Positions 7,584 to 19,370 are shown, counted from the first letter of the stretch. The stretch is DNA of 64,000 nt from DASUPK01 sp963747425 (GCA_963747425.1 CAVVFJ010000001.1:124001-188000); one strand, 5' to 3'. Notes: generated by a model from the letters alone, not told the origin. A program made the numbers and translations.

Positions 7584-8567
7584 ATGGATCTCTCGGTCGT
7601 CTTCCTCGGCACCGGCGGCTCCGTGCCCTCGGCGCGGAGAGCGACCGCGTGCGTGCTGATCCGGGCGGGTGGCGCCCGGATCCTGGTCGACTGCGGCGAG
7701 GGGGCCCAGCGTCAGATGATCAACTCGACCGGGCTCGTTCACGTCGACGACATCTACATCACGCACTTCCACGCCGACCACTACCTCGGCCTGCCGGGGC
7801 TGCTCAAGACGTATGACCTGATGGAGCGCCAGGCGCCGCTGCGGATCTCCGGGCCGGCTGGCCTGCATGGCCTGTTCGAGGCGCTGCGCCGGATCTTCGG
7901 AAAGCTCCGCTACGAGGTCGAGCTGGTCGAGCTCGAGCCGGGGGAGGGGGTCGAGCACGACGGATTCGAGATCAGCGCCTTTGAGGTCGAGCATCGGATG
8001 AAGGCGCTCGGCTATGCGTACGTCGAGCCCGAGCGTCCGGGCCGCTTCGACGTCGGTGCGGCGCGGGAGCTCGGGATCGCCGACGACCGCGACTTCGGGC
8101 GCCTGCAGCGGGGCGAGACTGTCGCGGTGGACGGCTCGGAGGTGCGCCCGGATCAGGTGCTGGGCGATCCGAGGCCCGGCCGCAAGGTGGTGATCACCGG
8201 CGACACCTCACCATGCGAGATGACCCGGATCGCCGCACATGCCGCCCAGCTCCTGGTTCACGACGGGACCTTCGCCGTCGAGGAGTCCGCCCGGGCGGCC
8301 GACACCGGCCATTCCACAGCGCGCGATGCAGCCCAGCTCGCGGCCGACGCGGAGGTCGGCATGCTGGCGATCGTCCACGTCTCCTCGCGCTACAACGTCT
8401 CGGCCGTGCTCGGCGAGGCGCGTGATGCGTTCCCGAATACGGTCGCCCCGCGGGACTTCGACCTCGTCGAGATCCCGTTCCCGGAGCGCGGGGATCCGGA
8501 GCTGGTCCACGAGGGCGCGAAGCAGCGGCCCGAGCCCAGGGCCGAAGCAGCTCCCGCCGGCGACTGA
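7584..8567 (+). CDS. rnz: Ribonuclease Z
   Basis: Zinc phosphodiesterase cutting tRNA precursors 3' of the discriminator base. The 327-residue length matches the short RNase Z class. The N-terminus LSVVFLGTGGSVPS and the metal motif THFHADHYLGLPG (near residue 60) are diagnostic, followed by ITGDTSPCE, VHDGTF and the C-terminal HSTARDAAQLA and HVSSRY motifs that complete the di-zinc site. A short polar tail follows. It stands alone between the tRNA-Arg gene and the pyr operon leader. RNase BN-type exonuclease activity is possible in this family, but the main role is confidently tRNA processing. Confidence 0.92.
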   Translation: MDLSVVFLGTGGSVPSARRATACVLIRAGGARILVDCGEGAQRQMINSTGLVHVDDIYITHFHADHYLGLPGLLKTYDLMERQAPLRISGPAGLHGLFEALRRIFGKLRYEVELVELEPGEGVEHDGFEISAFEVEHRMKALGYAYVEPERPGRFDVGAARELGIADDRDFGRLQRGETVAVDGSEVRPDQVLGDPRPGRKVVITGDTSPCEMTRIAAHAAQLLVHDGTFAVEESARAADTGHSTARDAAQLAADAEVGMLAIVHVSSRYNVSAVLGEARDAFPNTVAPRDFDLVEIPFPERGDPELVHEGAKQRPEPRAEAAPAGD

Positions 8568-8624
8568 ACGGAGAGATCCCCGCGCATTGCGGGTTCGCGC
8601 CCCGTCGCGGTCTGGGGTCGCTGC

Positions 8625-8630
8625 TACGCT
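8625..8630 (+). promoter_or_regulatory. -10-like hexamer TACGCT of the pyr operon
   Basis: TACGCT would initiate near 8637, four nt before the PyrR-binding hairpin, so the hairpin would form almost the whole 5' leader. The -35 region has no clear match. Confidence 0.45.
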
Positions 8631-8640
8631 GGCGCCGCAA

Positions 8641-8677
8641 GCCCCTTTAACCCGGTCCCGCGAGGCCAGGAAGGAGC
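8641..8677 (+). promoter_or_regulatory. PyrR-binding hairpin occluding the pyrR Shine-Dalgarno
   Basis: GGTCCCGCGAGGCC at 8654-8667 matches the core of the PyrR RNA-binding consensus (UCCNGNGAGGY). It folds into a 4-bp upper stem with a 6-nt loop. A lower stem pairs GCCCCTT (8641-8647) with AAGGAGC (8671-8677), one mismatch, burying the Shine-Dalgarno AAGGAG used by pyrR (ATG 8681). There is no downstream U-tract, so the geometry predicts translational repression by UMP-bound PyrR, as described for mycobacteria, not Bacillus-type attenuation. Confidence 0.85.
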
Positions 8678-8680
8678 AGC

Positions 8681-9247
8681 ATGAGCGACGAGAAGGTCGT
8701 GCTCGATCACGACGATCTGCGGCGGACGCTTGTCCGTATCGCCCACGAGATCGTCGAGAAGAATGAGGATTCGGAACGGCTGGCGCTGGTCGGTATCCAC
8801 ACGCGCGGCGCGGTGATCTGCCGCCGCCTGCACGCTCTGGTCGGCGAGCTCTCCGGTACCGACGTCCCGCTCGGCGACCTCGACATCTCCTTCTACCGCG
8901 ACGACATCGAGCGCCGCGAGCCACGCGACGCGCCGATCGTCCACGACTCCCATCTCGACTTCGACCTGGCCGGCCGCACGATCGTCCTGGTGGACGACGT
9001 GCTCTACACGGGGCGCACGGTGCGCGCCGCGATCGACGCCCTCTTCGACTACGGGCGGCCCGCGCGCGTCCAGCTGGCGGTGCTCGCCGACCGCGGCCAC
9101 CGCGAGCTCCCGATTCGCCCGGACTACGTGGGAAAGAACCTGCCGACCGCGCCGGGCGAGCGAGTGAACGTCCGGTTGGAGGAGACCGACGGCACCGACG
9201 AGGTGGCGATCACGCCAGCGGAGGCAGCGGTCAAGGAGGACGCATGA
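8681..9247 (+). CDS. pyrR: Bifunctional pyr operon regulator / uracil phosphoribosyltransferase
   Basis: RNA-binding regulator of pyrimidine biosynthesis with a PRTase fold, 188 residues. The PRPP-binding loop is VLVDDVLYTGRTVRAA, after the conserved LVGIHTRGAVICRRL and GDLDISFYRDD segments. UMP or UTP enhances and PRPP reduces binding to the leader hairpin; UPRTase activity is usually minor. It is the first gene of the operon and its own Shine-Dalgarno lies in the hairpin, so it should autoregulate. The final ATGA overlaps pyrB by 4 nt. A short polar tail (about 10 residues) follows the conserved fold. Confidence 0.96.
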   Translation: MSDEKVVLDHDDLRRTLVRIAHEIVEKNEDSERLALVGIHTRGAVICRRLHALVGELSGTDVPLGDLDISFYRDDIERREPRDAPIVHDSHLDFDLAGRTIVLVDDVLYTGRTVRAAIDALFDYGRPARVQLAVLADRGHRELPIRPDYVGKNLPTAPGERVNVRLEETDGTDEVAITPAEAAVKEDA

Positions 9248-10203
9248 AGCATCTGCTCGGAGTGGACCGGCTCTCGCGGGAGGAGATGGAGCGCATCCTC
9301 GAGCGCGCCGCGAGCTTCGCCGAGGTCGGCCGGCGCGACATCAAGAAGGTGCCGACCCTGCGAGGCCGCACCGTCGTCAACCTTTTCTACGAGGCAAGCA
9401 CCCGGACGCTCTCCTCCTTCGAGCTCGCAGCCAAGCGCCTCTCGGCCGACGTGGTGAGCGTCAAATCGGCGGGCTCCTCCGTCGACAAGGGCGAGTCCCT
9501 GAAGGACACGGTCGCGACGCTCTCGGCGTACGACCCGGCGGCGATCGTGATCCGCTCGCCCCACGCCGGCGCCGCGGATCTGGTGGCCCGCTGGACCGAG
9601 GCCTCGGTGATCAACGCCGGTGACGGCAAGCACGAGCACCCGACGCAGGCCCTCCTCGATGTCTTCACGCTGCGCCAGCACCTCGATTCCCTCGAAGGGG
9701 CGAGCATCTGGATCGTCGGCGACGTCCTCCACAGCCGGGTCGCCCGCTCCTGCCTGCTGGCCTTCCAGAAGATGGGCGCGAAGGTGACGGTCTGCGGGCC
9801 ACCGACGCTGATCCCTCGCGGGATCGAGGCGCTCGGTTGCGCGGTCTCCTACGACCTCGATGCTCTCGGCGAGGCGGACGTGGTCTACGCCCTCCGCATG
9901 CAGCGCGAGCGGATGGGCGAGAGCTTCGTCCCCTCGCTACGCGAGTACGCCTCGCTCTACCAGATCGATTCGCGCCGTCTCGGTCCACGGCAGCTGCTCA
10001 TGCATCCGGGGCCCGTCAATCGCGGCATCGAGCTCGCGCCCGAGGTGATCGATTCGCCCCAGTCGCTGATCACCGCCCAGGTCGAGAGCGGACTGGTCGT
10101 CAGGATGGCGATCCTCTACGAGCTGCTGGCGGGCACCGACCGGGCGCGGCCCGAGCGCGGCCCGGCGCCGGCCGACCCGCCGACGATCGGGCAGCCGGCA
10201 TGA
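9244..10203 (+). CDS. pyrB: Aspartate carbamoyltransferase catalytic subunit
   Basis: Condenses carbamoyl phosphate with L-aspartate to N-carbamoyl-aspartate, the committed step of pyrimidine synthesis. The 319-residue protein contains the carbamoyl-phosphate loop FYEASTRTLSSFE near residue 45, HPTQALLDVFTL, the aspartate-loop region RMQRER, and MHPGPVNRGIE. No pyrI regulatory gene is present, as expected for actinobacteria, where control is genetic through PyrR. The start overlaps pyrR by 4 nt and the end overlaps pyrC by 4 nt. The last ~20 residues are Pro/Ala-rich and not conserved. Confidence 0.97.
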   Translation: MKHLLGVDRLSREEMERILERAASFAEVGRRDIKKVPTLRGRTVVNLFYEASTRTLSSFELAAKRLSADVVSVKSAGSSVDKGESLKDTVATLSAYDPAAIVIRSPHAGAADLVARWTEASVINAGDGKHEHPTQALLDVFTLRQHLDSLEGASIWIVGDVLHSRVARSCLLAFQKMGAKVTVCGPPTLIPRGIEALGCAVSYDLDALGEADVVYALRMQRERMGESFVPSLREYASLYQIDSRRLGPRQLLMHPGPVNRGIELAPEVIDSPQSLITAQVESGLVVRMAILYELLAGTDRARPERGPAPADPPTIGQPA

Positions 10204-11579
10204 ACGTCGCGGCAAACGGATCCGAGGGGGGCTCCGACGCGCCGAAGCTGGTCGCCCGGCGGAGCCCGGGCGCCAACCTGATCGTCCGCGGAGCCCGCCT
10301 CTTCGATCCGAGGAGCGATCTCGACTCCGTCCGCGACCTGGTCGTGCGGGACGGCGAGATCGCGGAGATCGCGGAACCCGGCGGCGCCCCCGAGATCGAG
10401 GGCGCCGAGGTCGTCGAGGGAGAGGACCTCCTCGCTGTGCCGGCCTTCGTCGATCCGCACGTCCACTTCAGAGTGCCCGGCCAGGAGCACAAGGAGGACC
10501 TCGAGACCGGAACCCGCTCCGCGGCGGCCGGCGGCTACTGCGCCGTGATCGCAATGGCCAACACCTCGCCGCCGATCGACTCGGCCGCCGTGCTCGGCTC
10601 CGTGCGCGACCGGGCCGAGCGCGAGGCCTCGATCCCCGTCGGCTTCGTGGCCAACGTCACCCGCGGGATGGAGGGGCGGGAGCTCACGGAGATGGCCGAG
10701 CTCAGCGAGGCCGGCGCGATCGCCTTCTCCGACGACGGACTCCCGATCGCAAACGCCAGGGTGCTGCGCCGGGCCCTCCAGTACCAGCGGCTGGCGGGTG
10801 GTGTGATCGCCCTCCACGAGGAGGACCCCGACCTCTCCGCCGGGGGCGTGATGAACGAGGGCGAGGTCTCCGCTGCCCTCGGCATGGCCGGGGTCCCGGC
10901 CGTCTCGGAGTCAACGATGATCGCCCGCAACTGCTCGCTCGCCCTGTACGAAGGGGCCAGGGTCCACGTTCAGCATCTCTCGGCGCGAGCCTCGGTGGAG
11001 GAGATCGCCAGGGCCAAGTCGGCCGGGGTCCAGGTCACCTGCGAGGCCAGCCCGCATCACCTGACCCTCACCGACGAGGCGGTCCGCAGCCTCGACGCTC
11101 GCTTCAAGATGAATCCTCCGCTGAGGACGGAGGACGACCGCCAGGCTCTGATCGAGGGATTGCGCGACGGCACGATCGACTGCGTCGCCACCGACCACGC
11201 GCCGCATGCGGCGGAGGAGAAGGAAGTGCCCTTTGAAGAGGCTGCGATGGGCGTGACGGGCCTGGAGACCGCCTTCGCCGCTCTCTACACCGACCTGGTG
11301 CTGTCCGGCGTGCTGCCGCTCGAGCTGCTGGTCGAGCGCATGACGTGCGGGGGTGAGCCCTTCGGCATCGAGGCGCCTCGGCTCGAGGCGGGCGCGATCG
11401 CGAACGTCGCTCTGATCGACCCGGAGCTGAACTGGACGGTGGGCGAGGACGGATATGAGAGCCGCTCTTACAACAACTGCTTCGGAGGCCGGGAGCTGAC
11501 CGGCCGAGTGTTGATGACCGTCGCTGCCGGCCGAGTGGCCTTCCGCCAACGCAGCTTCGCCCTAGGAGTGGCCTCGTGA
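10200..11579 (+). CDS. pyrC: Dihydroorotase
   Basis: Zinc amidohydrolase cyclising carbamoyl-aspartate to dihydroorotate, 459 residues (class I size). Metal ligands: HVHFR near residue 88, HEED and HLSA segments, and the catalytic Asp in CVATDHAPH. MKMNPPLR-type substrate loops appear as FKMNPPLR. A longer open frame extends upstream into pyrB, but homology begins at LIVRGARLFDP and the ATGA overlap with pyrB fixes the start at 10200. The N-terminal ~25 residues are a variable Gly/Ser-rich leader. The gene overlaps the downstream hydrolase by 4 nt (GTGA). Confidence 0.95.
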   Translation: MNVAANGSEGGSDAPKLVARRSPGANLIVRGARLFDPRSDLDSVRDLVVRDGEIAEIAEPGGAPEIEGAEVVEGEDLLAVPAFVDPHVHFRVPGQEHKEDLETGTRSAAAGGYCAVIAMANTSPPIDSAAVLGSVRDRAEREASIPVGFVANVTRGMEGRELTEMAELSEAGAIAFSDDGLPIANARVLRRALQYQRLAGGVIALHEEDPDLSAGGVMNEGEVSAALGMAGVPAVSESTMIARNCSLALYEGARVHVQHLSARASVEEIARAKSAGVQVTCEASPHHLTLTDEAVRSLDARFKMNPPLRTEDDRQALIEGLRDGTIDCVATDHAPHAAEEKEVPFEEAAMGVTGLETAFAALYTDLVLSGVLPLELLVERMTCGGEPFGIEAPRLEAGAIANVALIDPELNWTVGEDGYESRSYNNCFGGRELTGRVLMTVAAGRVAFRQRSFALGVAS

Positions 11580-12145
11580 GTGGCAAGCTCGATCGAGACC
11601 GGACGGCCCTGGTGGTCGTCGACGTGCAGGAGGGATTCCGCAAGGCGATCCCCGACTTCGAGCGCGTCGCCAAGGCGACCGCCACCTTGATCGCCGGGGC
11701 CGAGGCCCTGGGTGTCCCGGTGGTGATCACCGAGCAGTACCCGAAGGGGCTTGGGGAGACGGCCCCCGAGGTCTCCGAGTATCTGCCCGGCGGCACGGAG
11801 CCGATCGAGAAGGTCGTCTTCTCGGCGGCGGAGGCCGAGGGCTTCGACCTCGGTGACCGCGACCAGGCGCTCGTCTGCGGGATCGAGGCCCACGTCTGCG
11901 TCAGCCAGACGGCTCTCGACCTGCTCGCGGCCGGCACCGAGGTTCAGGTCACCGAGGACGCTGTCGGCTCTCGCACCGAGGAGAACAAGCGCGTCGGCCT
12001 GCACAAGATGGAGCGGGCGGGGGCGACCCTCACCAGCGTCGAGACCGCGCTGTTCGAGCTGCTCGGCCGGGCGGGGACCGACGAGTTCAAGACGGTCCAG
12101 CGGCTGATCCTCGACTATGCGCCCAATCCGGAGGCGGTCGCATGA
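11576..12145 (+). CDS. Isochorismatase-like cysteine hydrolase embedded in the pyr operon
   Basis: Cysteine hydrolase of 189 residues. The catalytic triad is visible: Asp16 in VVVDVQEGF, Lys79 in IEKVVFSA and Cys108 in CGIEAHVCV. The TEQYPKGLG segment places it in the ISOC1/ISOC2-YcaC branch rather than with PncA or EntB. Family members hydrolyse amides, carbamoyl compounds or vinyl ethers; the substrate here is unknown. It is joined by 4-nt overlaps to pyrC (GTGA) and carA (ATGA), so it is expressed with pyrimidine synthesis. It could remove a carbamoylated side product, or salvage ammonia from a carbamoyl compound; both are speculation. Confidence 0.85.
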   Translation: MSGKLDRDRTALVVVDVQEGFRKAIPDFERVAKATATLIAGAEALGVPVVITEQYPKGLGETAPEVSEYLPGGTEPIEKVVFSAAEAEGFDLGDRDQALVCGIEAHVCVSQTALDLLAAGTEVQVTEDAVGSRTEENKRVGLHKMERAGATLTSVETALFELLGRAGTDEFKTVQRLILDYAPNPEAVA

Positions 12146-13240
12146 GCGGTTATGTCCTGCTCGAGGACGGCACCCGCCTCGACGGCGAGCTGCTGGGCTC
12201 CGGCAGGGAGATCGCCGGCGAGGTCGTCTTCAACACCTCGATGACCGGCTACCAGGAGGCGGTCACCGACCCCAGCTACGCGGGCCAGATCATCACCTTC
12301 ACCTATCCGCTGATCGGCAACTACGGGGTGTCGGGGGACGCGATGGAGTCGGAGAAGGTTCAGGCCCGTGGCGTGATCATGCGCGAGGGCAAGAACGGGG
12401 AGGACGTAGCCACCGCCGAGGGCGGCTGGCTCGACTGGCTGCGTGACTGCGGCATCCCCGCGATCGGCGGGATCGACACTCGCTCCCTCGTTCGCCACAT
12501 CCGCGACAAGGGTGCGATGCGCGGCGGGATCTTCCCTGCTGAGCTCGCGGAGTCCCAGGCACGGGACCGGGTCGCGGCAGAGCCATCCATGGAGGGCGCG
12601 GACTTCGCTCGCCAGGTGACGCCGCCGGAGTCCGTGGAGATCGACGGTGATGGTCCGCACGTCGTCGGAATCGACACGGGCATCAAGCTGTCGATCATTC
12701 GCCAGCTCAAGGAGCGCGGCTGCCGGGTGACGCTGCTTCCCTGCGACACCCCGGGTGAGGAGGTGCTCGCACGCGACCCTGATCTGGTCTTCCTCGCCAA
12801 CGGGCCGGGCGACCCCGCCGCCCTCGACTATGTGGTCGAGAGCGTCCGCGACGTCGTCGGCAAGGTGCCCGTGGTCGGGATCTGCCTCGGCCATCAGCTG
12901 CTCTGCCGGGCGGTCGGCCTGGAGACCTTCAAGCTCCCCTTCGGCCACCGCGGCGCCAATCACCCGGTCAAGGACCTGGAGACCGGCCGGATCGACATCA
13001 CCTCGCAGAACCACGGCTTCGCCGTGCTGGGGCCTGGGGGAGACCGGACGATCGAAGGCGACGAGCCGGTCCGGTGGCAGACCGATTTCGGGGAGGCCGA
13101 GCTCTCCCACCTCAACCTCTACGACCGCACCGTCGAGGGCCTTGTCCTGAAGGACGTCCCGGGCTGCACCGTCCAGTACCACCCGGAGGCCGGCCCCGGC
13201 CCGCACGACGCCCGCTACCTCTTCGACCGCTTCCTCGAGC

Positions 13241-13254
<14 letters not shown>
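12142..13254 (+). CDS. carA: Carbamoyl-phosphate synthase small (glutaminase) subunit
   Basis: Supplies ammonia from glutamine to CarB for carbamoyl phosphate, used in pyrimidine and arginine synthesis. The 370-residue protein has the CarA-specific N-terminal domain (FNTSMTGYQEAVTDPSYAGQ) and a C-terminal class I amidotransferase domain with nucleophile Cys in GICLGHQLL and the His/Glu pair in QYHPEAGPGPHD. FGHRGANHPV and TSQNHGFAV are further family signatures. The start overlaps the isochorismatase-like gene by 4 nt, and its last 14 nt overlap the TTG start of carB. Confidence 0.97.
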
Positions 13255-16347
<3,093 letters not shown>

Positions 16348-16351
<4 letters not shown>

Positions 16352-17220
16352 CGGCTGGAGCGGCGGAGGGGCTGGGGGAGAGGGTCGTGGCCCCCTTCGG
16401 CCGGCGGCTCTGCGAGGTGACCCGCAACGTTCCCGCCGGGGGCTATCGGATCTTCTCCGCTCTCGATCCATCGGGCCCCGAGCCCTCCGCCGGCCAGTTC
16501 TACATGCTGGCCGCGGACTCCGGCTGGGGCGGGGAGGAGGGACGTCCGTATCTGGCGCGTGCCTTCTCCGTCGCCGACGCCGAGCGAGAGGGCTCCGGTG
16601 TGAGGCTGGACTTCCTGGTGCAGGCGGTTGGCCCGGGAACCTCACGGCTCGGCGCCCTGGAGCCGGGTGAAGGGCTCTGGATCCACGGGCCCCTGGGTAG
16701 GCCGTTTGCCGCGCCCACGGACGTCGCCGCCGGGGCTGCCGGTGCGATCCTCGTCGGGGGAGGAATCGGGGTCGCCCCGCTGGCCCTCTGGCGACGCCGG
16801 CTGCTCCGCGCCGGGATCCCGGCCAGGGTCCTGCTCGGTTTTCGAGACCGGCCGAACTCGGGCGGCCTGGACCTCTTCGACTGCAGCGAGATCCGGCTCG
16901 CGAGCGAGGACGGGCACACCGGCCACCGCGGCTATGTCACCGATCTACTGGCGGTGCTGCTCGAGGGCGATGACGTCGGGAGCGCCGCGGTCTATGCGTG
17001 CGGGCCGCCCGCGATGCTGGAGGCCGTCCGGGTGCTGTGCGCGGATCGCGGCGTGGCCTGCGAGCTGGCGCTGGAGGCGCCGATGGCCTGCGGCTTCGGG
17101 GCCTGCTTCGGCTGCGCGATCCCCGACTCGAAGGGGGGGTACGTTCGTCTATGCGTCGACGGGCCGGTCCTCCGCGGAGACGAGATCGAGACCGCGCTCG
17201 TCCCGGGATCAGGACATTGA
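16348..17220 (+). CDS. pyrK: Dihydroorotate dehydrogenase electron-transfer subunit
   Basis: Flavin/iron-sulfur partner that lets class 1B dihydroorotate dehydrogenase use NAD+. The 290-residue protein has an FAD-binding barrel (RPYLARAFSVAD), an NAD-binding fold (GAILVGGGIGVAPLALW, YACGPPAMLEAV) and a C-terminal [2Fe-2S] Cys cluster: C-GFGACFGC and a final VRLCVDGPV. An earlier in-frame extension overlaps carB; ATGA at 16348 is chosen for the 4-nt overlap and typical length. It ends in a TTGA overlap with pyrD. Confidence 0.95.
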
Positions 17221-18089
17221 TCGACTTCTGCGGCATCGAGCTGCGCCACCCGGTGATCAACGGCTCGGGCACCTTTGACGCGATCGCGGCGCGGCGCGCC
17301 TTCGGGGACGAGCTGCTCAGCGAGTTTCCCTTCTCCGCCTTCGTCTCCAAGACGATCACCCCCGAGCCGCGCGCCGGCAACCCACCGCCGCGCCTCTGGG
17401 AGACGCCCTCCGGGCTGATCAACTCGATCGGGCTGCCGAACAAGGGCCTCGACGGCTTCCTCGAGCACGACCTCCCGCAGCTCTCCGAGCTGCCTGTGCC
17501 CCTGATCGTCTCTGTGATGGGGACCAGCCACGATCAGTTCGCCCAGCTGGTCGATGGGGTGGCAGGCCGCGAGGAGGTGGCGGCCCTCGAGCTGAACGTC
17601 TCCTGCCCGAACGTCAAGTCGGGCCTGATCGTGGGCGAGTCCCCCGACGAGGCGCTCTCACTGCTGCGGCGGGTGAGGCCCATCACGGAAAAACCCCTGC
17701 TCGTGAAGCTAACTCCGAACATCGCGGACCCGGTTCCCGTCGCGGTGGCGGCGGAGGAGGGTGGGGCGGACGCCGTCTCCCTGATCAACACCCTGCGGGC
17801 CGCGGCGATCGACCCCAGCTCCGGGGATCGCTGGCTGGGCGGAGGCACCGGGGGCCTGTCGGGCCCCGCCGTCGGGGCCGTCGCGGTGGCTCAGGTCGGC
17901 GCCGTTGCGGCCGCCGTCTCGGTGCCGGTGGTCGCGATGGGGGGGATCTCCAGCGGCCGGGACGCCGCCGAGATCCTCAGCGCCGGTGCAAGGATCGTTG
18001 CCATTGGCACAGAGAGCTTCCGAGATCCGGCCGCGGGGTCGAGGATCGCCGCCGAGCTGGGCGGGGAGCTGGCACGGATGTCCGGTTAG
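17217..18089 (+). CDS. pyrD: Dihydroorotate dehydrogenase (class 1B catalytic subunit)
   Basis: FMN enzyme oxidising dihydroorotate to orotate, 290 residues, cytosolic and paired with PyrK. Motifs include NGSGTFD, NSIGLPNKG, the catalytic-loop region ELNVSCPNVKSG (class 1B uses Cys as the base), VKLTPNIADP, and the FMN-phosphate loop MGGISSGRDAAEIL. The start is a TTG overlapping the pyrK stop (TTGA); homology begins directly with LIDFCGIELRHPVINGSG, so no upstream start is needed. It is the last pyrimidine gene in the window; pyrF is not present and pyrE is not seen. Confidence 0.95.
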   Translation: MIDFCGIELRHPVINGSGTFDAIAARRAFGDELLSEFPFSAFVSKTITPEPRAGNPPPRLWETPSGLINSIGLPNKGLDGFLEHDLPQLSELPVPLIVSVMGTSHDQFAQLVDGVAGREEVAALELNVSCPNVKSGLIVGESPDEALSLLRRVRPITEKPLLVKLTPNIADPVPVAVAAEEGGADAVSLINTLRAAAIDPSSGDRWLGGGTGGLSGPAVGAVAVAQVGAVAAAVSVPVVAMGGISSGRDAAEILSAGARIVAIGTESFRDPAAGSRIAAELGGELARMSG

Positions 18090-18103
18090 ACGGGAGTTTT
18101 TTT
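18081..18103 (+). terminator. Weak candidate terminator after pyrD
   Basis: A run of seven T (18097-18103) follows a short G/C-rich imperfect stem overlapping the pyrD stop codon. The hairpin is weak (about 3 bp plus a bulge), so termination is only suggested. Confidence 0.3.
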
Positions 18104-18122
18104 CACAAACCCCCGAATCGCC

Positions 18123-18151
18123 TTTCCGCACCTCGCGACCGCGGATATACT
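18123..18151 (+). promoter_or_regulatory. Promoter of mihF (TTTCCG-17-TATACT)
   Basis: The -10 TATACT (18146-18151) is near consensus, with TTTCCG at 18123-18128 at the right spacing. Initiation is expected at about 18158, only three nt before ATG 18161, so the mIHF mRNA should be essentially leaderless. Confidence 0.7.
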
Positions 18152-18160
18152 GCCGCCCCG

Positions 18161-18493
18161 ATGCAGGCCCCGGTCCAGTCCTCCAACGCCGCCCCCGAGA
18201 GGTCACTGGACCAGCGGATGGAAGCCCTGAAGAGGGCGAATGACATCCGCTCCAAGCGCGCTCAGCTGAAGCGCGACCTGAAGGGCAACAAGGTCAAGAT
18301 CCAGACGCTGTTGATGGATCCGCCCGAGTACGTCCAGACCGCCAAGGTCATCGACATGCTGATGGCCGTGCCCAAGTACGGGCGGGTCAAGACCAACCGG
18401 ATCCTCAACCAGTGCAGGATCTCGCCGTCGAAGACGATCGGCGGGCTCTCGGAGCGCCAGCGCGCCGAGCTCGTCGCACAACTGCGCAAGTAG
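18161..18493 (+). CDS. mihF: Actinobacterial integration host factor (mIHF)
   Basis: Nucleoid-associated DNA-binding protein specific to Actinobacteria, unrelated in fold to HU/IHF, 110 residues. The core runs from RSLDQRMEALKRANDIRSKR through VIDMLMAVPKYGRVK to the helix-hairpin-like end KTNRILNQCRISPSKTIGGL, matching the mycobacterial and Streptomyces protein. Conserved order mihF-gmk-rpoZ-coaBC after the pyr operon also matches. The start is supported by a strong promoter with initiation just upstream of ATG. It likely shapes the nucleoid and supports site-specific recombination. Confidence 0.93.
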   Translation: MQAPVQSSNAAPERSLDQRMEALKRANDIRSKRAQLKRDLKGNKVKIQTLLMDPPEYVQTAKVIDMLMAVPKYGRVKTNRILNQCRISPSKTIGGLSERQRAELVAQLRK

Positions 18494-18547
18494 CGCAACG
18501 TTCCAGGAGCTTTTCGCGGCCGTCGCTGCGGTCATGATCCAGTCGCC

Positions 18548-19108
18548 GTGGGGAAGGTCTTCGTCATCACCGGTCCGTCCGGGGTTGGAAAGGGCACGCT
18601 GATCGAGCAGCTGCTCGAGCGGCTGCCGGAGCTCGAGCTCTCGGTGTCGGCAACCACTCGCGAGCCCCGGCCGGGAGAGGTGGACGGGCGCGACTACCAC
18701 TTCCTCACCCCGGAGGACTTCGATCGCCGAGTCGAGGCGGGCGACTTCCTGGAGCACGCGACCTACAGCGGCAATCGCTACGGCACGCTGCGCCAGGAGG
18801 TCGAGCGGCGCCTGGGAGAGGGACGCTCCGTGGTACTCGAGATCGAGGTACAGGGCGCGCGCCAGGTTCGGGCGGCGATGCCGGAGGCGGTGCTGATCTT
18901 CATCGCCCCGCCCGACCCGGCGTCGCTGCGCAAGCGGCTCGAGGGCCGCGGTACCGATTCGACGGAGGCGATCGAGCGCCGGCTGCGGACCGCCGAGATC
19001 GAGCTCGAGGCCCAGGCCGAGTTTCCCCACGTGATCGTGAACGACGAGGTGCAGAAATCGGCCTCCGAATTGGAGGCGCTCGTCCGGGACGAGCTATCCC
19101 TACACTGA
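18548..19108 (+). CDS. gmk: Guanylate kinase
   Basis: Phosphorylates GMP to GDP with ATP, 186 residues. The Walker A loop ITGPSGVGKGTL lies at the N-terminus; the GMP-binding region SATTREPRPGEVDGRDYHF and the lid region follow. The GTG start places the P-loop at residue 9, normal for bacterial Gmk. It sits between mihF and rpoZ, an order widely conserved in Actinobacteria and linking nucleotide supply with RNA polymerase assembly. No Shine-Dalgarno stands out. Confidence 0.97.
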   Translation: MGKVFVITGPSGVGKGTLIEQLLERLPELELSVSATTREPRPGEVDGRDYHFLTPEDFDRRVEAGDFLEHATYSGNRYGTLRQEVERRLGEGRSVVLEIEVQGARQVRAAMPEAVLIFIAPPDPASLRKRLEGRGTDSTEAIERRLRTAEIELEAQAEFPHVIVNDEVQKSASELEALVRDELSLH

Positions 19109-19113
19109 CTCCC

Positions 19114-19350
19114 ATGTCAATGATCCGACCAAGAGTCGACAAGCTTCTCGAGCACACCGACACCCACTACGCCGCCGTTTGCGTCGCGGCGAAGCGGGCC
19201 CGCCAGATCAACGCGTACTACCACTCCCTCTCCGAGGGCGCGTACGGCGAGTACACGCCGCCGATGGTCGAGGTTCCCAGCGGGAACTACCTGACCATCG
19301 CGCTGGAGGAGACGGCGGCGGGCAAGCTGAAGTACGAGTACAAGGCCTAG
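19114..19350 (+). CDS. rpoZ: RNA polymerase omega subunit
   Basis: Small RNA polymerase subunit that chaperones the beta' subunit, 78 residues. RVDKLLEHTDTHYAAVCVAAKRARQI matches the conserved Rpb6/omega segment (RPRVDxLL... A..RARQIN), including the actinobacterial YYHSLSEG region. The C-terminus TIALEETAAGKLKYEY is typical of the actinobacterial form. It lies 5 nt after gmk and 20 nt before coaBC, in the standard order. Confidence 0.95.
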   Translation: MSMIRPRVDKLLEHTDTHYAAVCVAAKRARQINAYYHSLSEGAYGEYTPPMVEVPSGNYLTIALEETAAGKLKYEYKA

Positions 19351-19370
19351 CCAGCTAAGGAGGGCGCGTG

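Noticed and set aside
7584..8567. Calling the RNase Z gene a generic MBL hydrolase or phosphonate PhnP.
   Set aside because: The LGTGGSVPS start, HFHADHYLGLPG motif and late HST motif are those of RNase Z.
9837..11579. A 580-codon version of dihydroorotase starting inside pyrB.
   Set aside because: The first ~120 codons are out-of-frame pyrB sequence; the ATGA overlap at 10200 gives the normal length.
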